From positions 60,773 through 124,772 of the forward strand of contig NC_014534.1 in assembly GCF_000147335.1 (NCBI RefSeq): a DNA stretch of 64,000 bases, written 5' to 3'. Positions 9,530-18,720 of the stretch are shown here, in pieces (position 1 is the first letter of the stretch; every line of letters begins with the position of its first letter). A program made the position numbers and the translations under genes. The notes beneath the pieces are model-generated. The model was not told the origin of the DNA. It saw nothing but the letters and a program-made list of their open reading frames with translations, and made no database searches. This DNA comes from Gloeothece verrucosa PCC 7822. Its GTDB lineage: Bacteria > Cyanobacteriota > Cyanobacteriia > Cyanobacteriales > Microcystaceae.

Positions 9530-9584
9530 TAAATTCTACTAATGTTACTATAGAATTTTTCCACTGTTATCTAATAGTAGCACA

Positions 9585-10280
9585 ATGGATTTATTTACCA
9601 AGATTTTACATATTTTAGGCTCTGGAGCAACCGCTTATATTCTCTCTCGGAATTTACGAGATTCTCGAACTCGTTGTGATCTTTTGATGCGATTTTATAT
9701 CTCCGAGTACACTTCTGTTCCTTTTTTAGAAGCTCTCAAAGAACGTGCCATACAAGAAAACGATCAATGGTTGAGTGACCAATTAGCTCGTCATGCAGCC
9801 GATGAACTCAAACACAGTCGAATTTTTGCTCATGCTCTCAAACAATGTGGCAGCGAACCTATTAATTTTGATAACTTACCGCCTCAGAAAAAAAATAGCT
9901 CTAGTTCTTCATTCAATACTTATTTTGAAGGATATAGCCGAGAAGAACTTTCTCCACATAAAATTAATTGGATTACTTACGCCGGTAGTACATATATTTT
10001 AGAATCAGATTCAGGTAAAGATTATGCACGTATGGCAAAAATATTACCCGATGATGATCCCGTACTACGTAAAATTAAACAGGGGATTTTAAGCATTGCT
10101 AAAGATGAAACCCGACACGCCAGTTATTGTTATGAAATACTTACTCGCCGCCTCCCCCAAGCTAAAGTTAATGAGGTTGTAGAATATTGGCGAATCCGTA
10201 AAGTAAAAACGATATGGGCTATGGCTAATAAAGTCATACAAAATAACGGAAAGATGCCTACTTTACCGGCTCAGAATTAA
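9585..10280 (+). CDS. Ferritin-like diiron protein
   Basis: A 231-residue all-helical protein with two ExxH-type metal motifs in the spacing of ferritin-like diiron proteins: ADELKHSRIF near residue 70 and DETRHASYCYE near 175. The function could be oxidase, hydroxylase or iron handling; the subfamily cannot be fixed by eye. It stands alone, about 55 bp from the divergent exoprotein gene, and is followed by a strong hairpin terminator. Confidence 0.75.
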   Translation: MDLFTKILHILGSGATAYILSRNLRDSRTRCDLLMRFYISEYTSVPFLEALKERAIQENDQWLSDQLARHAADELKHSRIFAHALKQCGSEPINFDNLPPQKKNSSSSSFNTYFEGYSREELSPHKINWITYAGSTYILESDSGKDYARMAKILPDDDPVLRKIKQGILSIAKDETRHASYCYEILTRRLPQAKVNEVVEYWRIRKVKTIWAMANKVIQNNGKMPTLPAQN

Positions 10281-10315
10281 AGATAGCTCAAGAAGAAAAT
10301 CAAACTCGTCTAATT

Positions 10316-10367
10316 ATTAAAGCACTCCCAAATCTATAAAAAGGAGTGCTTTAATCTATTTTTTTTT
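10316..10367 (+). terminator. Intrinsic terminator after the ferritin-like gene
   Basis: A perfect 13-bp stem (ATTAAAGCACTCC / GGAGTGCTTTAAT) with a 14-nt loop is followed, after three bases, by a run of nine T residues. The stem can also form from the minus strand, but that side has few T residues, so it mainly serves the plus-strand gene. Confidence 0.85.
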
Positions 10368-10437
10368 AAACTAATTTAAGAACAACCCGAAGATTCCCCT
10401 TTAAAATTTGAGTAGGCCATTTTTGGGCAGCGAAAAA

Positions 10438-12642
10438 TTATCGTAATATAATAAAACTTGACCAATAGGCAGGACGATTAATTTGATCACTTCTTTTTAT
10501 TCTTTGAATCTGAGCTAACTGTAAAGCTTGATCTATATTATTAGTCGTTTTCCAAAGAAAATAAAAATCGCTCATAAAATCTGTTGTAGCATCATCATGA
10601 ATTTTCCATAAACTGCCGACAACAGAAGAGACTCCTGTCCGCAATCCCAAGCCGGCTAAACCCAGTACGGCATATTGATTCCCTTGTGCTGTTTCACAGG
10701 AACTAAGGGTAAGATAATCAAGAGAGCTAGAAAGCGAGCGCAAGAAATTTTCAAAATCCGTCCAGGCTATCGTTTGTTCCCCAATATTAATAGAAGTATT
10801 TTCTATTAACCCTGAAAATTGACTTTCCGTCGCCAAATGTAACAAATTATAAGAATTCTTTTGCAAATTATTTTTGAGATCTATCAGGCTATTGACGGTT
10901 AACTTATGTCCTTCAGTAACAGTAGCAATTTGCTCCGTTTCCGCTTCGACTCCTCTTAAATCTGCTTCAGCATTGACAATCATCAAAGAAGACGGAAAAT
11001 CAATTTGATGACTCTTAAAACTTTTTAATCCTGATGAATAAGAAATCTGAAAACCTTCAATTAAATATTTGTTCCCATCAAATAAAGCCGCCATAGACAC
11101 ATTTCGCAAAAGCCCATCATTAATAAAAATCAAATGTTCTATCTGTTTGGCTTTTAAAATAGGCAGAAGATCGGCGACAATTAAGTTAAATAAAATATTT
11201 CCGTTGTTTTTTGTATTGGGCAGATCATCACCGAATCGATCAGCTAATTGTTTACGCCAAGTAATAATTAACTTATTCAATTCTTCCTTTTGAATCGGGT
11301 GCGAAGTTAAATGGTATGTTTGATCCGGTAATTCAAGGATAATAGACACCTGGTTATTGAGAATAGCGGTGTAAATAAGTGCTTCTCTTGAGGTTAATTT
11401 ATTTTGAGCCGCTTGGGCTTCAGGTGCTACGTTACATACACTTCTAAAATATCGCTCAACCTCGGTTAAAGCGGTTAAATTTAGGATTTCTGTGGCTTTT
11501 TTTAACTGGGCTTGACTAGCTAATGGGTCTTCTAATAGTAGTTCTAAATAATTACGTAATATGCCTTGAATAAGATCAATTAATTCAGGACTAATTGGCG
11601 CTCCGGCTAAGTCTTTCCGCAATTGCTTTATCGAGAAAAAGGCTTCCTCATAAACTTTTAAAGCGTTATTTTTATCCCCAAGTTCCTCAAACGCTTTTGC
11701 CGCCAAAGAAAGCCAACGCCCCCTTAAATGCCAATCGGGATTTTCCCCTATTGGTAACTGCGCTTCGATACTTGCTTTTATAGCTCCTCTGTAATCTTTG
11801 TGTTCTAGTAAATATTCTCCCCAATAGCCCCAAGCCCAGGATTTTCCTAGAGGCTGCTTGCTTTTTTGAGCAATCTCGATGGCTTCAAGATAGAGTGAAC
11901 GAGAATCGACCCCTTTTAACTTGGCTCCTTTCAGCAAAAATTCTATTTTCTCTAATCCTTCAGGATATTCTCCAATTGCTGCATATAAAGATTGAATGTC
12001 AATGGCTTCTCCTAACTCTCCTAAAACGAGGGCGGCTTTAATAGCCATCGCACTTTTTAAGGAAGCACTCGACATAATTTCCCGTAGTAGTCTAACCGCT
12101 TCAAGACGATTTGAAGTAATCTCATTATTTAAATTCTTATTTTGAAAGGAATTAGTTGTTTGCCCCTGCTGCTGATAAACATAAGCTTTTTCTAAATAAG
12201 CTTGAGCCAAATTGTATAACAAAGCCGCTCGATTATTGCCGGTAAAATTGTTGAGTTGAGTTAGCGGCGATAATAGACTGATTGCTTGTTGATAGTGACC
12301 ACTTCGCAAGGCGATATTTGCTGAGATCGCCTGAGCCACTGCCTTAAATTCCACAGGCAGAAAAGGCTCAATCTCCGTTAACCTTGCGCGAGCGGCTGTT
12401 AAATTTCCTTGTTCTATCCATTGTTGAATTCTCTCTAAAAGTAGATGACAACTTTCTTGAAATTCACCACATTTCGACTCAACATTTGTGGGAGGTGCTG
12501 AGATAACAGACCTATCTAAAAAAGGAGAAACAGTAATCACCACTACCGATATAATCACTATAATTACAAATTTTAGAATTTTTCTGACTCTTGGCATGAG
12601 AAGGAAGAGGTTGTTAATTCTCGCAATAGTTCTTAACTTCAT
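10438..12642 (-). CDS. TPR and CHAT-domain protein (caspase-like protease)
   Basis: An N-terminal membrane or signal segment (residues about 23-48) is followed by TPR-like helical repeats (about 55-380) and a C-terminal CHAT domain (about 430-734). The caspase-like dyad is visible: His in NLLHLATES (about H602) and Cys in LSSCETAQG (about C649). The domain ends with the typical PAYWSSFIILR. CHAT proteins are clan CD peptidase relatives often linked to stress or cell-death responses; the substrate is unknown. The start is either 12642 or the ATG at 12597. Neither has a Shine-Dalgarno sequence, and both overlap or abut the divergent DUF928 gene. The cluster with DUF928, CHASE2 and a TPS pair suggests a shared signalling role. 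Confidence 0.9.
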   Translation of the reverse strand: MKLRTIARINNLFLLMPRVRKILKFVIIVIISVVVITVSPFLDRSVISAPPTNVESKCGEFQESCHLLLERIQQWIEQGNLTAARARLTEIEPFLPVEFKAVAQAISANIALRSGHYQQAISLLSPLTQLNNFTGNNRAALLYNLAQAYLEKAYVYQQQGQTTNSFQNKNLNNEITSNRLEAVRLLREIMSSASLKSAMAIKAALVLGELGEAIDIQSLYAAIGEYPEGLEKIEFLLKGAKLKGVDSRSLYLEAIEIAQKSKQPLGKSWAWGYWGEYLLEHKDYRGAIKASIEAQLPIGENPDWHLRGRWLSLAAKAFEELGDKNNALKVYEEAFFSIKQLRKDLAGAPISPELIDLIQGILRNYLELLLEDPLASQAQLKKATEILNLTALTEVERYFRSVCNVAPEAQAAQNKLTSREALIYTAILNNQVSIILELPDQTYHLTSHPIQKEELNKLIITWRKQLADRFGDDLPNTKNNGNILFNLIVADLLPILKAKQIEHLIFINDGLLRNVSMAALFDGNKYLIEGFQISYSSGLKSFKSHQIDFPSSLMIVNAEADLRGVEAETEQIATVTEGHKLTVNSLIDLKNNLQKNSYNLLHLATESQFSGLIENTSINIGEQTIAWTDFENFLRSLSSSLDYLTLSSCETAQGNQYAVLGLAGLGLRTGVSSVVGSLWKIHDDATTDFMSDFYFLWKTTNNIDQALQLAQIQRIKRSDQINRPAYWSSFIILR

Positions 12643-13096
12643 TTTTTTAGTTAATCATGGTGTAAGTTTAGCTAAATATAAGCCCCCTAAAAGCAAACCT
12701 GTAAACACAACTTCAACAGGAACAAGGGGTTGTTCAGAGCCATCAGGCGTTTTATCGGTGGTTGGAGCCGATATTGAGGAGAATTTAATTTGGCAAAAAA
12801 CTGGGTTAGCCAATCCGACTTTACTATACTCAATCAAAAGTAATAAAGAAGAAACTTTTTTGATTGTCATTACCGACCCCCAAGGGGCATTAATTTTTAA
12901 AAAATCTATGCCTATTTCGCCGGCTCAGAAGACTATTTTAATTCGTCTTGAGCAACCGATACAAGAAGGAATTCATTATCAAGTGACAGCCGGATTACTT
13001 TGTCAAGGAGATCCTGAAGCCGCAACAATTATCAACAGTTTGCTGGTGAGGGGAGAATTTTTAACTTTTTTAGACCAAATTTCTCAAAACTATTAA
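12596..13096 (+). CDS. DUF928-type secreted protein
   Basis: The ATG at 12596 gives a signal peptide (MRRKRLLILAIVLNFIFL, cleaved near VSLA) and a mature part of about 140 residues. A conserved Cys (TRGCSEPSG), an all-beta middle (TFLIVITDPQG) and VTAGLLCQGD match cyanobacterial DUF928 proteins. In this family the gene usually sits beside CHASE2 and CHAT genes, as here: CHASE2 follows 16 bp downstream. The frame is open further upstream to 12488, but that would run through the CHAT gene. Function is unknown; it is probably periplasmic. Confidence 0.8.
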   Translation: MRRKRLLILAIVLNFIFLVNHGVSLAKYKPPKSKPVNTTSTGTRGCSEPSGVLSVVGADIEENLIWQKTGLANPTLLYSIKSNKEETFLIVITDPQGALIFKKSMPISPAQKTILIRLEQPIQEGIHYQVTAGLLCQGDPEAATIINSLLVRGEFLTFLDQISQNY

Positions 13097-13112
13097 AACT
13101 ATAAATCTTTTT

Positions 13113-15107
13113 ATGCCATTTTCATTTAGCCAAAACCGTCAAAAAATTGCCTTAAAAGCGGGGATTATCCTTGGCTCATCTTTAATAGTTGGGTTGTGGC
13201 GATTATTAGGAGGATTACAATATTCGGAATGGTTGCTATGGGATGTTTTTTTTCAATTAAAACCGTCTGAGCCTTCTGAAGATCAAATTTTAATCGTCGG
13301 GTTTTCTGAAGAAGATATCAAAAGGTTAGAAAGTACCCGTCTTTCAGACCGTCAACTCGCTTCGCTTTTAGAAAAAATTAATCAAGGAAAACCTAGCGCG
13401 ATAGGCGTTGATTTTTTTCGAGATTTTCCCGCCGCCCCTTCCTACCACGAACTGTACCAGATGCAAAAAAAAGGTCAACCCCTATTTGACCAATACCCCG
13501 TACCCCCAGGGCACCAAGAACTGATAGATATTTTTCGCAAGAATCCTCATATTATTGGTGTAGGGAAGCAGACAGGGGAAGAGGGCGACCCCGACTTTGA
13601 TCAAATCGCTCCTCCACCCATTAATTCCGAGCAAATCAGCGATGTCAGCCTCATAATTGACGGAGACGGGGTTCTCCGACGAGGATTTTTGTTTCCCAAT
13701 ACCGACACGGCGCTTCCTTCTTTAGCTTGGGCTGTGGCGAGGATTTATCTGACCAAACATGGGATCTCCGACGAACACGGGGGAGAAAATAATTCATGGT
13801 TATCCTTAAATGGAGTAATATTTGAACCCTTTAAAAATTTAACAGGCCCTTATACCAAAGCCGACAGTTATCTTTATCAAATTTTGATTAATTGGCGAAA
13901 AAGTAACTCTCAAGAAAAACCTTTTCAAATAATTTCTGTCGGAACAGTTTTTGAGCGAAAGTTTGATTCGACAATTTTTAAAAATAAAATTGTTCTTGTC
14001 GGTACGGTTGCGCCTTCTCTAAAAGATAAATTTTTGACTCCTTTTAACCGGCAGTCAACCGATACGCCTAGAGAAGTTAACGGAGTTGAAGTTCAGGCTC
14101 ATATAGCCAGCCAGATCATTCGTGCTGCCTTGGATGGGCGGCCACTCATTAAACCGTTAGGAGAGCCTTTTATCTCAATATTAATCTTAGTTTATCCAAC
14201 GGTCTTACTTTTGTTAATTCCCAAGGATTCTTTAAAATTTTTAATCTTGCTTCCTTCAGTATTTTCTCTCATTTATATAATTTTGGCATTTATCTTTTTT
14301 CTCTACGGCTATTGGATTCCTGTCATTCCTCCTCTACTTTCTCTTTTTCTATCTTTTTTACTGGTGATTATTTTAGAAGCGGCTCAAAAAGAAAAAGAAA
14401 GTTCGAGTTTTCTTGAGGTTGAGTTAACATCTCACTTATTATCCAAGCGGCTCAAACCATTAGTCAATAACATACGGACTAATTTTAAATTGATCAAGAA
14501 AGAATATTTTGCTTTATTTGATTCTGACTTATTAAGTTCAACTAACGCCCCGAAAATGCCTGATTTAATAGAGCATCATTTAAATGAATCACAATACTCT
14601 TTAGAAATGATGATTCTCTTATTAAATAGCTATTTTTCCAACTTAGCCGCTTTAATTAATCCTTATTATGATGTTCCTAATAATCAATTGAATGATCAAA
14701 GCCTTAAATCTACAATAGATTGGGCTATCTGGTTAATTAACCCTATTATTTTTGATTCTTATAAAATTGACCTGAAAAATAGTCTTATTAGAGAATCGCT
14801 TGAAGAAATCGGCATCAAAATAAGCATAGAAGACATGATTTGTTTACTTATAAAAATTTTAGATGAGGCCGTCAGTTCTTTTGATGGTGTAACGACTAGA
14901 GAATCTAAGTTAAACAACTCCCAATGGATTGAAATAAAATCTAATCAATCGACTCAAACTTTAATGATAGTTATTAAAATTCTTTATGAGCCTAAATTCA
15001 GCACTTTCCAAGCTATCCAGAATCTCCTCAAAAAATATAAAGTAATTTTAAAAATTAAAAAAGAAAATCAATCAGTAACTTGGAGTTTCAGCTTTAACAA
15101 CCGTTAA
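13113..15107 (+). CDS. CHASE2-domain membrane sensor with unrecognised cytoplasmic part
   Basis: One N-terminal membrane helix (about residues 15-30) precedes an extracytoplasmic CHASE2 domain (about 35-345; ILIVGFSEEDI, AIGVDFFRDFP, KIVLVGTVAPSLKD). Three closely spaced membrane helices follow (about 350-430), the hallmark of CHASE2 proteins. The cytoplasmic region (430-664) matches no kinase, cyclase or protease I can recognise. It has helical stretches resembling a degenerate histidine-kinase core (EHHLNESQYSLEMMI, later SIEDMICLLIKILDEAVSS) without H-box or G-box signatures. It likely forms an operon with the DUF928 gene. Its 3' end overlaps the convergent XRE gene by 4 bp. Confidence 0.88.
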   Translation: MPFSFSQNRQKIALKAGIILGSSLIVGLWRLLGGLQYSEWLLWDVFFQLKPSEPSEDQILIVGFSEEDIKRLESTRLSDRQLASLLEKINQGKPSAIGVDFFRDFPAAPSYHELYQMQKKGQPLFDQYPVPPGHQELIDIFRKNPHIIGVGKQTGEEGDPDFDQIAPPPINSEQISDVSLIIDGDGVLRRGFLFPNTDTALPSLAWAVARIYLTKHGISDEHGGENNSWLSLNGVIFEPFKNLTGPYTKADSYLYQILINWRKSNSQEKPFQIISVGTVFERKFDSTIFKNKIVLVGTVAPSLKDKFLTPFNRQSTDTPREVNGVEVQAHIASQIIRAALDGRPLIKPLGEPFISILILVYPTVLLLLIPKDSLKFLILLPSVFSLIYIILAFIFFLYGYWIPVIPPLLSLFLSFLLVIILEAAQKEKESSSFLEVELTSHLLSKRLKPLVNNIRTNFKLIKKEYFALFDSDLLSSTNAPKMPDLIEHHLNESQYSLEMMILLLNSYFSNLAALINPYYDVPNNQLNDQSLKSTIDWAIWLINPIIFDSYKIDLKNSLIRESLEEIGIKISIEDMICLLIKILDEAVSSFDGVTTRESKLNNSQWIEIKSNQSTQTLMIVIKILYEPKFSTFQAIQNLLKKYKVILKIKKENQSVTWSFSFNNR

Positions 15108-15364
15108 TCTTGAGAGGGTTCTCCATCAAGAGCACAATTTTTAAATAAATCTGATAAAGAAATACTTAAACCTTTAGCCAGTTTTTCAATATTCCTAAGC
15201 GAGATATTGATTTTTCCCGTTTCAATATTAGCAATATAAGTACGATCCAGTCCTGTTCGATGCGCCAAATTTTCTTGAGTTAGATTTAGTTCCTTTCTAC
15301 GCTGTTGGATGGCGCGACCGAATTTAATTTGTATGCTAGAGACAATTGGCTTTTGCTCACTCAC
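15104..15364 (-). CDS. XRE-family HTH regulator
   Basis: An 86-residue protein consisting of one Cro/C1-type helix-turn-helix (GRAIQQRRKELNLTQENLA, GLDRTYIANIETGK, NISLRNIEKLAKGL). The start is GTG at 15364 within a CACTCACTCAC repeat. It is convergent with the CHASE2 gene (4-bp overlap). It may control the CHASE2/CHAT cluster or the iteron-linked gene upstream of it; neither is shown by the sequence. Confidence 0.9.
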   Translation of the reverse strand: MSEQKPIVSSIQIKFGRAIQQRRKELNLTQENLAHRTGLDRTYIANIETGKINISLRNIEKLAKGLSISLSDLFKNCALDGEPSQD

Positions 15365-15460
15365 TCACTTATCAATCAATTTTACCATTAATTCTCAAGA
15401 TTATATCTGTTGGGCCATCCTTAATCCTAAACTTAAAAATTAAAATTTTCGCCCCTTTTG

Positions 15461-15540
15461 TGGTTTATACATAACATTTGTGGTTCATACATAACATTTG
15501 TGGCTTATACATAACATTTGTGACTTATACATAACATTGG
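15461..15540. repeat. Iteron-like array, four 20-bp direct repeats
   Basis: There are four head-to-tail copies of a 20-bp unit of the form TGGTTTATACATAACATTTG. Copies 2 to 4 differ at one to three positions (TTC/CTT/ACTT before ATAC, and the last copy ends TTGG). The 20-bp period (about two helix turns), the AT-rich flanks and the position about 90 bp before an unknown plasmid gene fit replication iterons or a partition/autoregulation site. They are not CRISPR repeats: the units abut with no spacers. Confidence 0.85.
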
Positions 15541-15628
15541 GAGATAAAATTTTCTTTGTTCTTAAAAAGAGGCGCGAAAAAATTATGTTAATATCTTTAA
15601 ATAGCTCAATAAATAATCAACGAAATCA

Positions 15629-16393
15629 GTGGGTAGAATAAAAAAAGAAGATAAAATCATCCATATCAGAGAAGATGTTAGTTCGGATACAATTTTTAAT
15701 ATTCTATTCATTACGCCTTCTAATCCAGCTATGGGAATACAAATAGCTGATATGTATAATCCTCCTCAAGGTATATCGCCCGAAAAATTTCAACAGACTT
15801 TAAAAAAAAATGGAAGAGATTTAGCCTTTATGATTAAAGTGGCCTCTTCTTACAGAGAGGCTTTAAGCATTATTGCTAGGAACAATATTTTTGTTATAGA
15901 GTCATTTAGCGCAACTCATTTTGAATATTCTAATAAAATTCATGGAGTAGCTTTTGAACTTTATTCTAATTTTGAAGAAGATAAAACCTTGGGAGATTGG
16001 GAAAAATTTTTAGAAACGTTAATCTCGAGTTGGGGGTTGGCTAGATGCCGCTTATTATACGGATTTATTGCTTTATTAAATCCCGAACAAATTAATAATC
16101 CACAAATTTTAACCAAATTACTTAGCTATGGTGTTCGCTCAATTATTTCTATACCTGTAAATCCCGATGAAGTTGAAATGAAGCTGCTTAATTATTGCAA
16201 AGATATATATGGGCGCAGCGAGAATTTTTCTTTGGAAACCAGCGAAGCAGAAACTGAAGAAGGTTATATTCAAGTAACGGAAATCCTACGCTACAAAAGT
16301 CCCGATGGAAGCAAAGCCGGGCTAACTTTGCCAAAATATAAAAAAATTATTAACCAACAGGGAAAGGTTTTTTACCAAATTGACAACATTTAA
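15629..16393 (+). CDS. Protein of unknown function behind the iterons
   Basis: A 254-residue soluble protein that I do not recognise. It starts at GTG 15629 without a clear Shine-Dalgarno sequence. It is rich in hydrophobic/beta patterns (DTIFNILFITPSNP, NNIFVIESFSATHF) and lacks membrane segments and obvious catalytic motifs. The C-terminal 50 residues are Lys-rich (KYKKIINQQGK). Because it follows the repeat array directly, a role as initiator, copy-number regulator or partition protein binding the repeats is plausible. This is inference from position only. Confidence 0.7.
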   Translation: MGRIKKEDKIIHIREDVSSDTIFNILFITPSNPAMGIQIADMYNPPQGISPEKFQQTLKKNGRDLAFMIKVASSYREALSIIARNNIFVIESFSATHFEYSNKIHGVAFELYSNFEEDKTLGDWEKFLETLISSWGLARCRLLYGFIALLNPEQINNPQILTKLLSYGVRSIISIPVNPDEVEMKLLNYCKDIYGRSENFSLETSEAETEEGYIQVTEILRYKSPDGSKAGLTLPKYKKIINQQGKVFYQIDNI

Positions 16394-16907
16394 AAAACCC
16401 ACTTTACCACTTCTTGCCCTTGCTCTAACTTAGATTTAACCCTAGGGGATTGCTTGATAATACTTCCTCCTTTAGATAGAATTTGCTCAGGAATTCTCAA
16501 TTTTTAGCGAGTTGAACCTTAGCTTAATTGCCAGCGTCGGGGGAGTTAAATTGCCAGAAAAAAAAATATTAATTTACTCAGACTTGTGTGCTAAAATCCA
16601 GAGTAATCCAAAATAGCCATTGGTACTATAGTTTCATCAAACTATAGCACTTGATAATTTCGGCTTACCTTTAACAACACCACTATGTTAACACCAATAC
16701 AGACTCATCAGTTAAAGAAAACAAACAGACAGAAAATTATTTTATTTACACTCAGTCTTGTGACTGTTAGATCTCAAGCACTGTTTAAAACGATGGAAGA
16801 AAAATTAAGGCTCAAAATTTCCCTATTAACCCTATTAAATAAAAAATCAGCTTTAATAGCTGAATAAGTTTGCAAGTAATTAAATCACAGTAACTCTTAG
16901 AGGAACC
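16394..16907. other. Intergenic region before the coiled-coil gene
   Basis: About 0.5 kb. A plus-strand frame at 16685-16867 (60 codons) has no ribosome binding site and Lys/Leu-rich low-complexity content; I do not call it a gene. A minus-strand stretch near 16393-16502 (36 codons, TTG start) looks mildly protein-like (KSKLEQGQEVVKW) and may be debris. The clearest element is the inverted repeat at 16626-16647. Confidence 0.35.
16626..16647. repeat. Perfect inverted repeat, possible operator
   Basis: CTATAGTTT and AAACTATAG form a perfect 9-bp inverted repeat with a 4-nt centre, about 260 bp upstream of the coiled-coil gene. It is too AT-rich to be a good terminator and lacks a T-run. It looks more like a protein-binding site. 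Confidence 0.45.
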
Positions 16908-18548
16908 ATGACTACACAAATTTTAGCACAGAAAGAGTCAAAGCAACCAGCCTCACGCCATTGTAAAGACAACACCACGCGGCTGAGTTTACCAACAATT
17001 ATCGAGGAAAAAGCTTCTTTCCTGGCTGAAGATCAAGACGTGGCGAAAGCCATTGAAATCATCTCCCAAATACTCCCCAAAATTGGCGTATTATTCGAGC
17101 ATTTAGCCCAATTAGGGGAAGCCGAGCAGATCTTACAGAACAAATGTGGAGCCATAGCCGCCATTGAATGTAAAGAAGATTATGAAGATTTTGTTAAGGC
17201 GGACGGCGAACTGCACAAGAAGAGTCTCTACCACGCTTTATTACAAAACTATTTTCCTGACTCAAATTTGTTTAAATGGCTAGAAATGGGCTATAAAATT
17301 CGTTTTTGGTACAAAAGTGTTAAGAGTAGAACAGCAGCAACGGTCATTGAGTCCAAATTAGATTTACTGAAATTGGGGCAGCCTATCGGCAATTATCAAG
17401 TCGGGCAGCGAAATAAAAGTGAAGATCCAGATGAGCCAATTTTTCAAAAAGTCTTGGAATCGATTGATGACGGCACAATTTTTGCACAAGAGCGAGGAAA
17501 CATTGAACTTGATACTTTAGAAGAAGGTCAACTGATAGAAATCGACCAACTTATTAATGCAACTCTTTCTACCCCCTCTACCAGCGCACTAGAGGCAATT
17601 TGTGAAGTAGAAGAAAAACTGAGATCCCCTGAACACTTACCGCTATCTTACATCGCTAGTTTCGAAAAATTAACGGACGAATGGGTTAAAACTTGTCCCG
17701 TTGTGCGGCGAGGAACCTTAAAACTTTTAAAATGGAACTCTATTAAGCAGAAGATTAAAGTGGTTGACTTGAAAAAATTAAAAGGCGAATGTTTACCGAT
17801 TCAACTGGAAATCATTAAGCACAGGGATATTCTGAGCAAGCGATTAGGTTGGAATGAGACTGAAGTTGACCTGTTGTTGCAACAAGTTTTAGAACTAGCA
17901 CAGAAAAAAGAAGAAGAATCGCCCCATACGCACTCGTGGTTTAGTCGTCCTGTTGGAAAGGTCATGCAAGAATACCGCCCTCTTCCTTGGATTAGTGATG
18001 TAGAGGAAGTTCTGGAAACTTCAAAGGTTGCTGGAGAAAACCTGGATAAGCTCCGCTACGATTTAGGGGTTTTTACAGAAGAATACGATTGGCAAATCGT
18101 GGCGGCTAAATTCAAGCTAGATGTTGATGAGATCGCATCTCTTAAAAAAGCCACTGAAGAATTGGCAATAGAAAATAATCGCCCTTTAGATCCATTTACG
18201 GGACTAATTCGCTCTTACAAAGATGATTTATTTCAAGCGATTGCTATTAGCGGACGAGATGCCACCAAATTACTCAAAAAAACAACGATTAAATATTCCC
18301 CAGAAGAAGTAAGAGAACTGGTAGAAGAAAAAACCGGAGAATTGAAACAACAACTCGAAATGGAGCAACAATCAAGAGAACAGTTGGAAACTAAAATATT
18401 GTCCTTGGAAGAACGTTTTAAACAAGAGCTTGAAAGGGAACGCATTGAACGTCAAAAACTCGAGCAGATGATGCAGCAAATTTTGGCACAGCAAGTTATT
18501 TCTGTTAATAATAATGGGCATCAGCCCGTAGTGCTTCAAGAGTCTTGA
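16908..18548 (+). CDS. Large coiled-coil protein of unknown function
   Basis: A 546-residue cytoplasmic protein with a good Shine-Dalgarno sequence (AGAGGAACC before ATG). I do not recognise a family. Residues about 45-180 are helical and acidic. The middle (about 200-420) holds alternating helices with PLPWISDVEEVLE. Residues about 455-525 form a long charged coiled coil (from REQLETKILSLEERFKQELE onward). It lies between the iterons and a recombinase in a maintenance region, so a replication or segregation accessory role is possible, but nothing in the sequence proves it. Confidence 0.75.
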   Translation: MTTQILAQKESKQPASRHCKDNTTRLSLPTIIEEKASFLAEDQDVAKAIEIISQILPKIGVLFEHLAQLGEAEQILQNKCGAIAAIECKEDYEDFVKADGELHKKSLYHALLQNYFPDSNLFKWLEMGYKIRFWYKSVKSRTAATVIESKLDLLKLGQPIGNYQVGQRNKSEDPDEPIFQKVLESIDDGTIFAQERGNIELDTLEEGQLIEIDQLINATLSTPSTSALEAICEVEEKLRSPEHLPLSYIASFEKLTDEWVKTCPVVRRGTLKLLKWNSIKQKIKVVDLKKLKGECLPIQLEIIKHRDILSKRLGWNETEVDLLLQQVLELAQKKEEESPHTHSWFSRPVGKVMQEYRPLPWISDVEEVLETSKVAGENLDKLRYDLGVFTEEYDWQIVAAKFKLDVDEIASLKKATEELAIENNRPLDPFTGLIRSYKDDLFQAIAISGRDATKLLKKTTIKYSPEEVRELVEEKTGELKQQLEMEQQSREQLETKILSLEERFKQELERERIERQKLEQMMQQILAQQVISVNNNGHQPVVLQES

Positions 18549-18720
18549 AAACTTTTTTTCTTGTTGAGCAAGCAAATTTAGTTAATGTCTGTGAAACTAA
18601 TTTCTCGCTCTTGGGGTAAAACTAGAATTTTCCCCCCTGTTGGTGATCGCCTGATTCCAAGCTTTTCACGCTGTACATAAAACGTTTTAAATACCAAACG
18701 TTATTGTACTAGCAATACCT

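Noticed and set aside
15461..15540. CRISPR array
   Set aside because: The four repeats are only 20 bp and directly adjacent, with no spacers and no cas genes; they fit iterons.
16685..16867. 60-codon frame upstream of the coiled-coil gene
   Set aside because: No ribosome binding site, low-complexity Lys/Leu content and no family resemblance.
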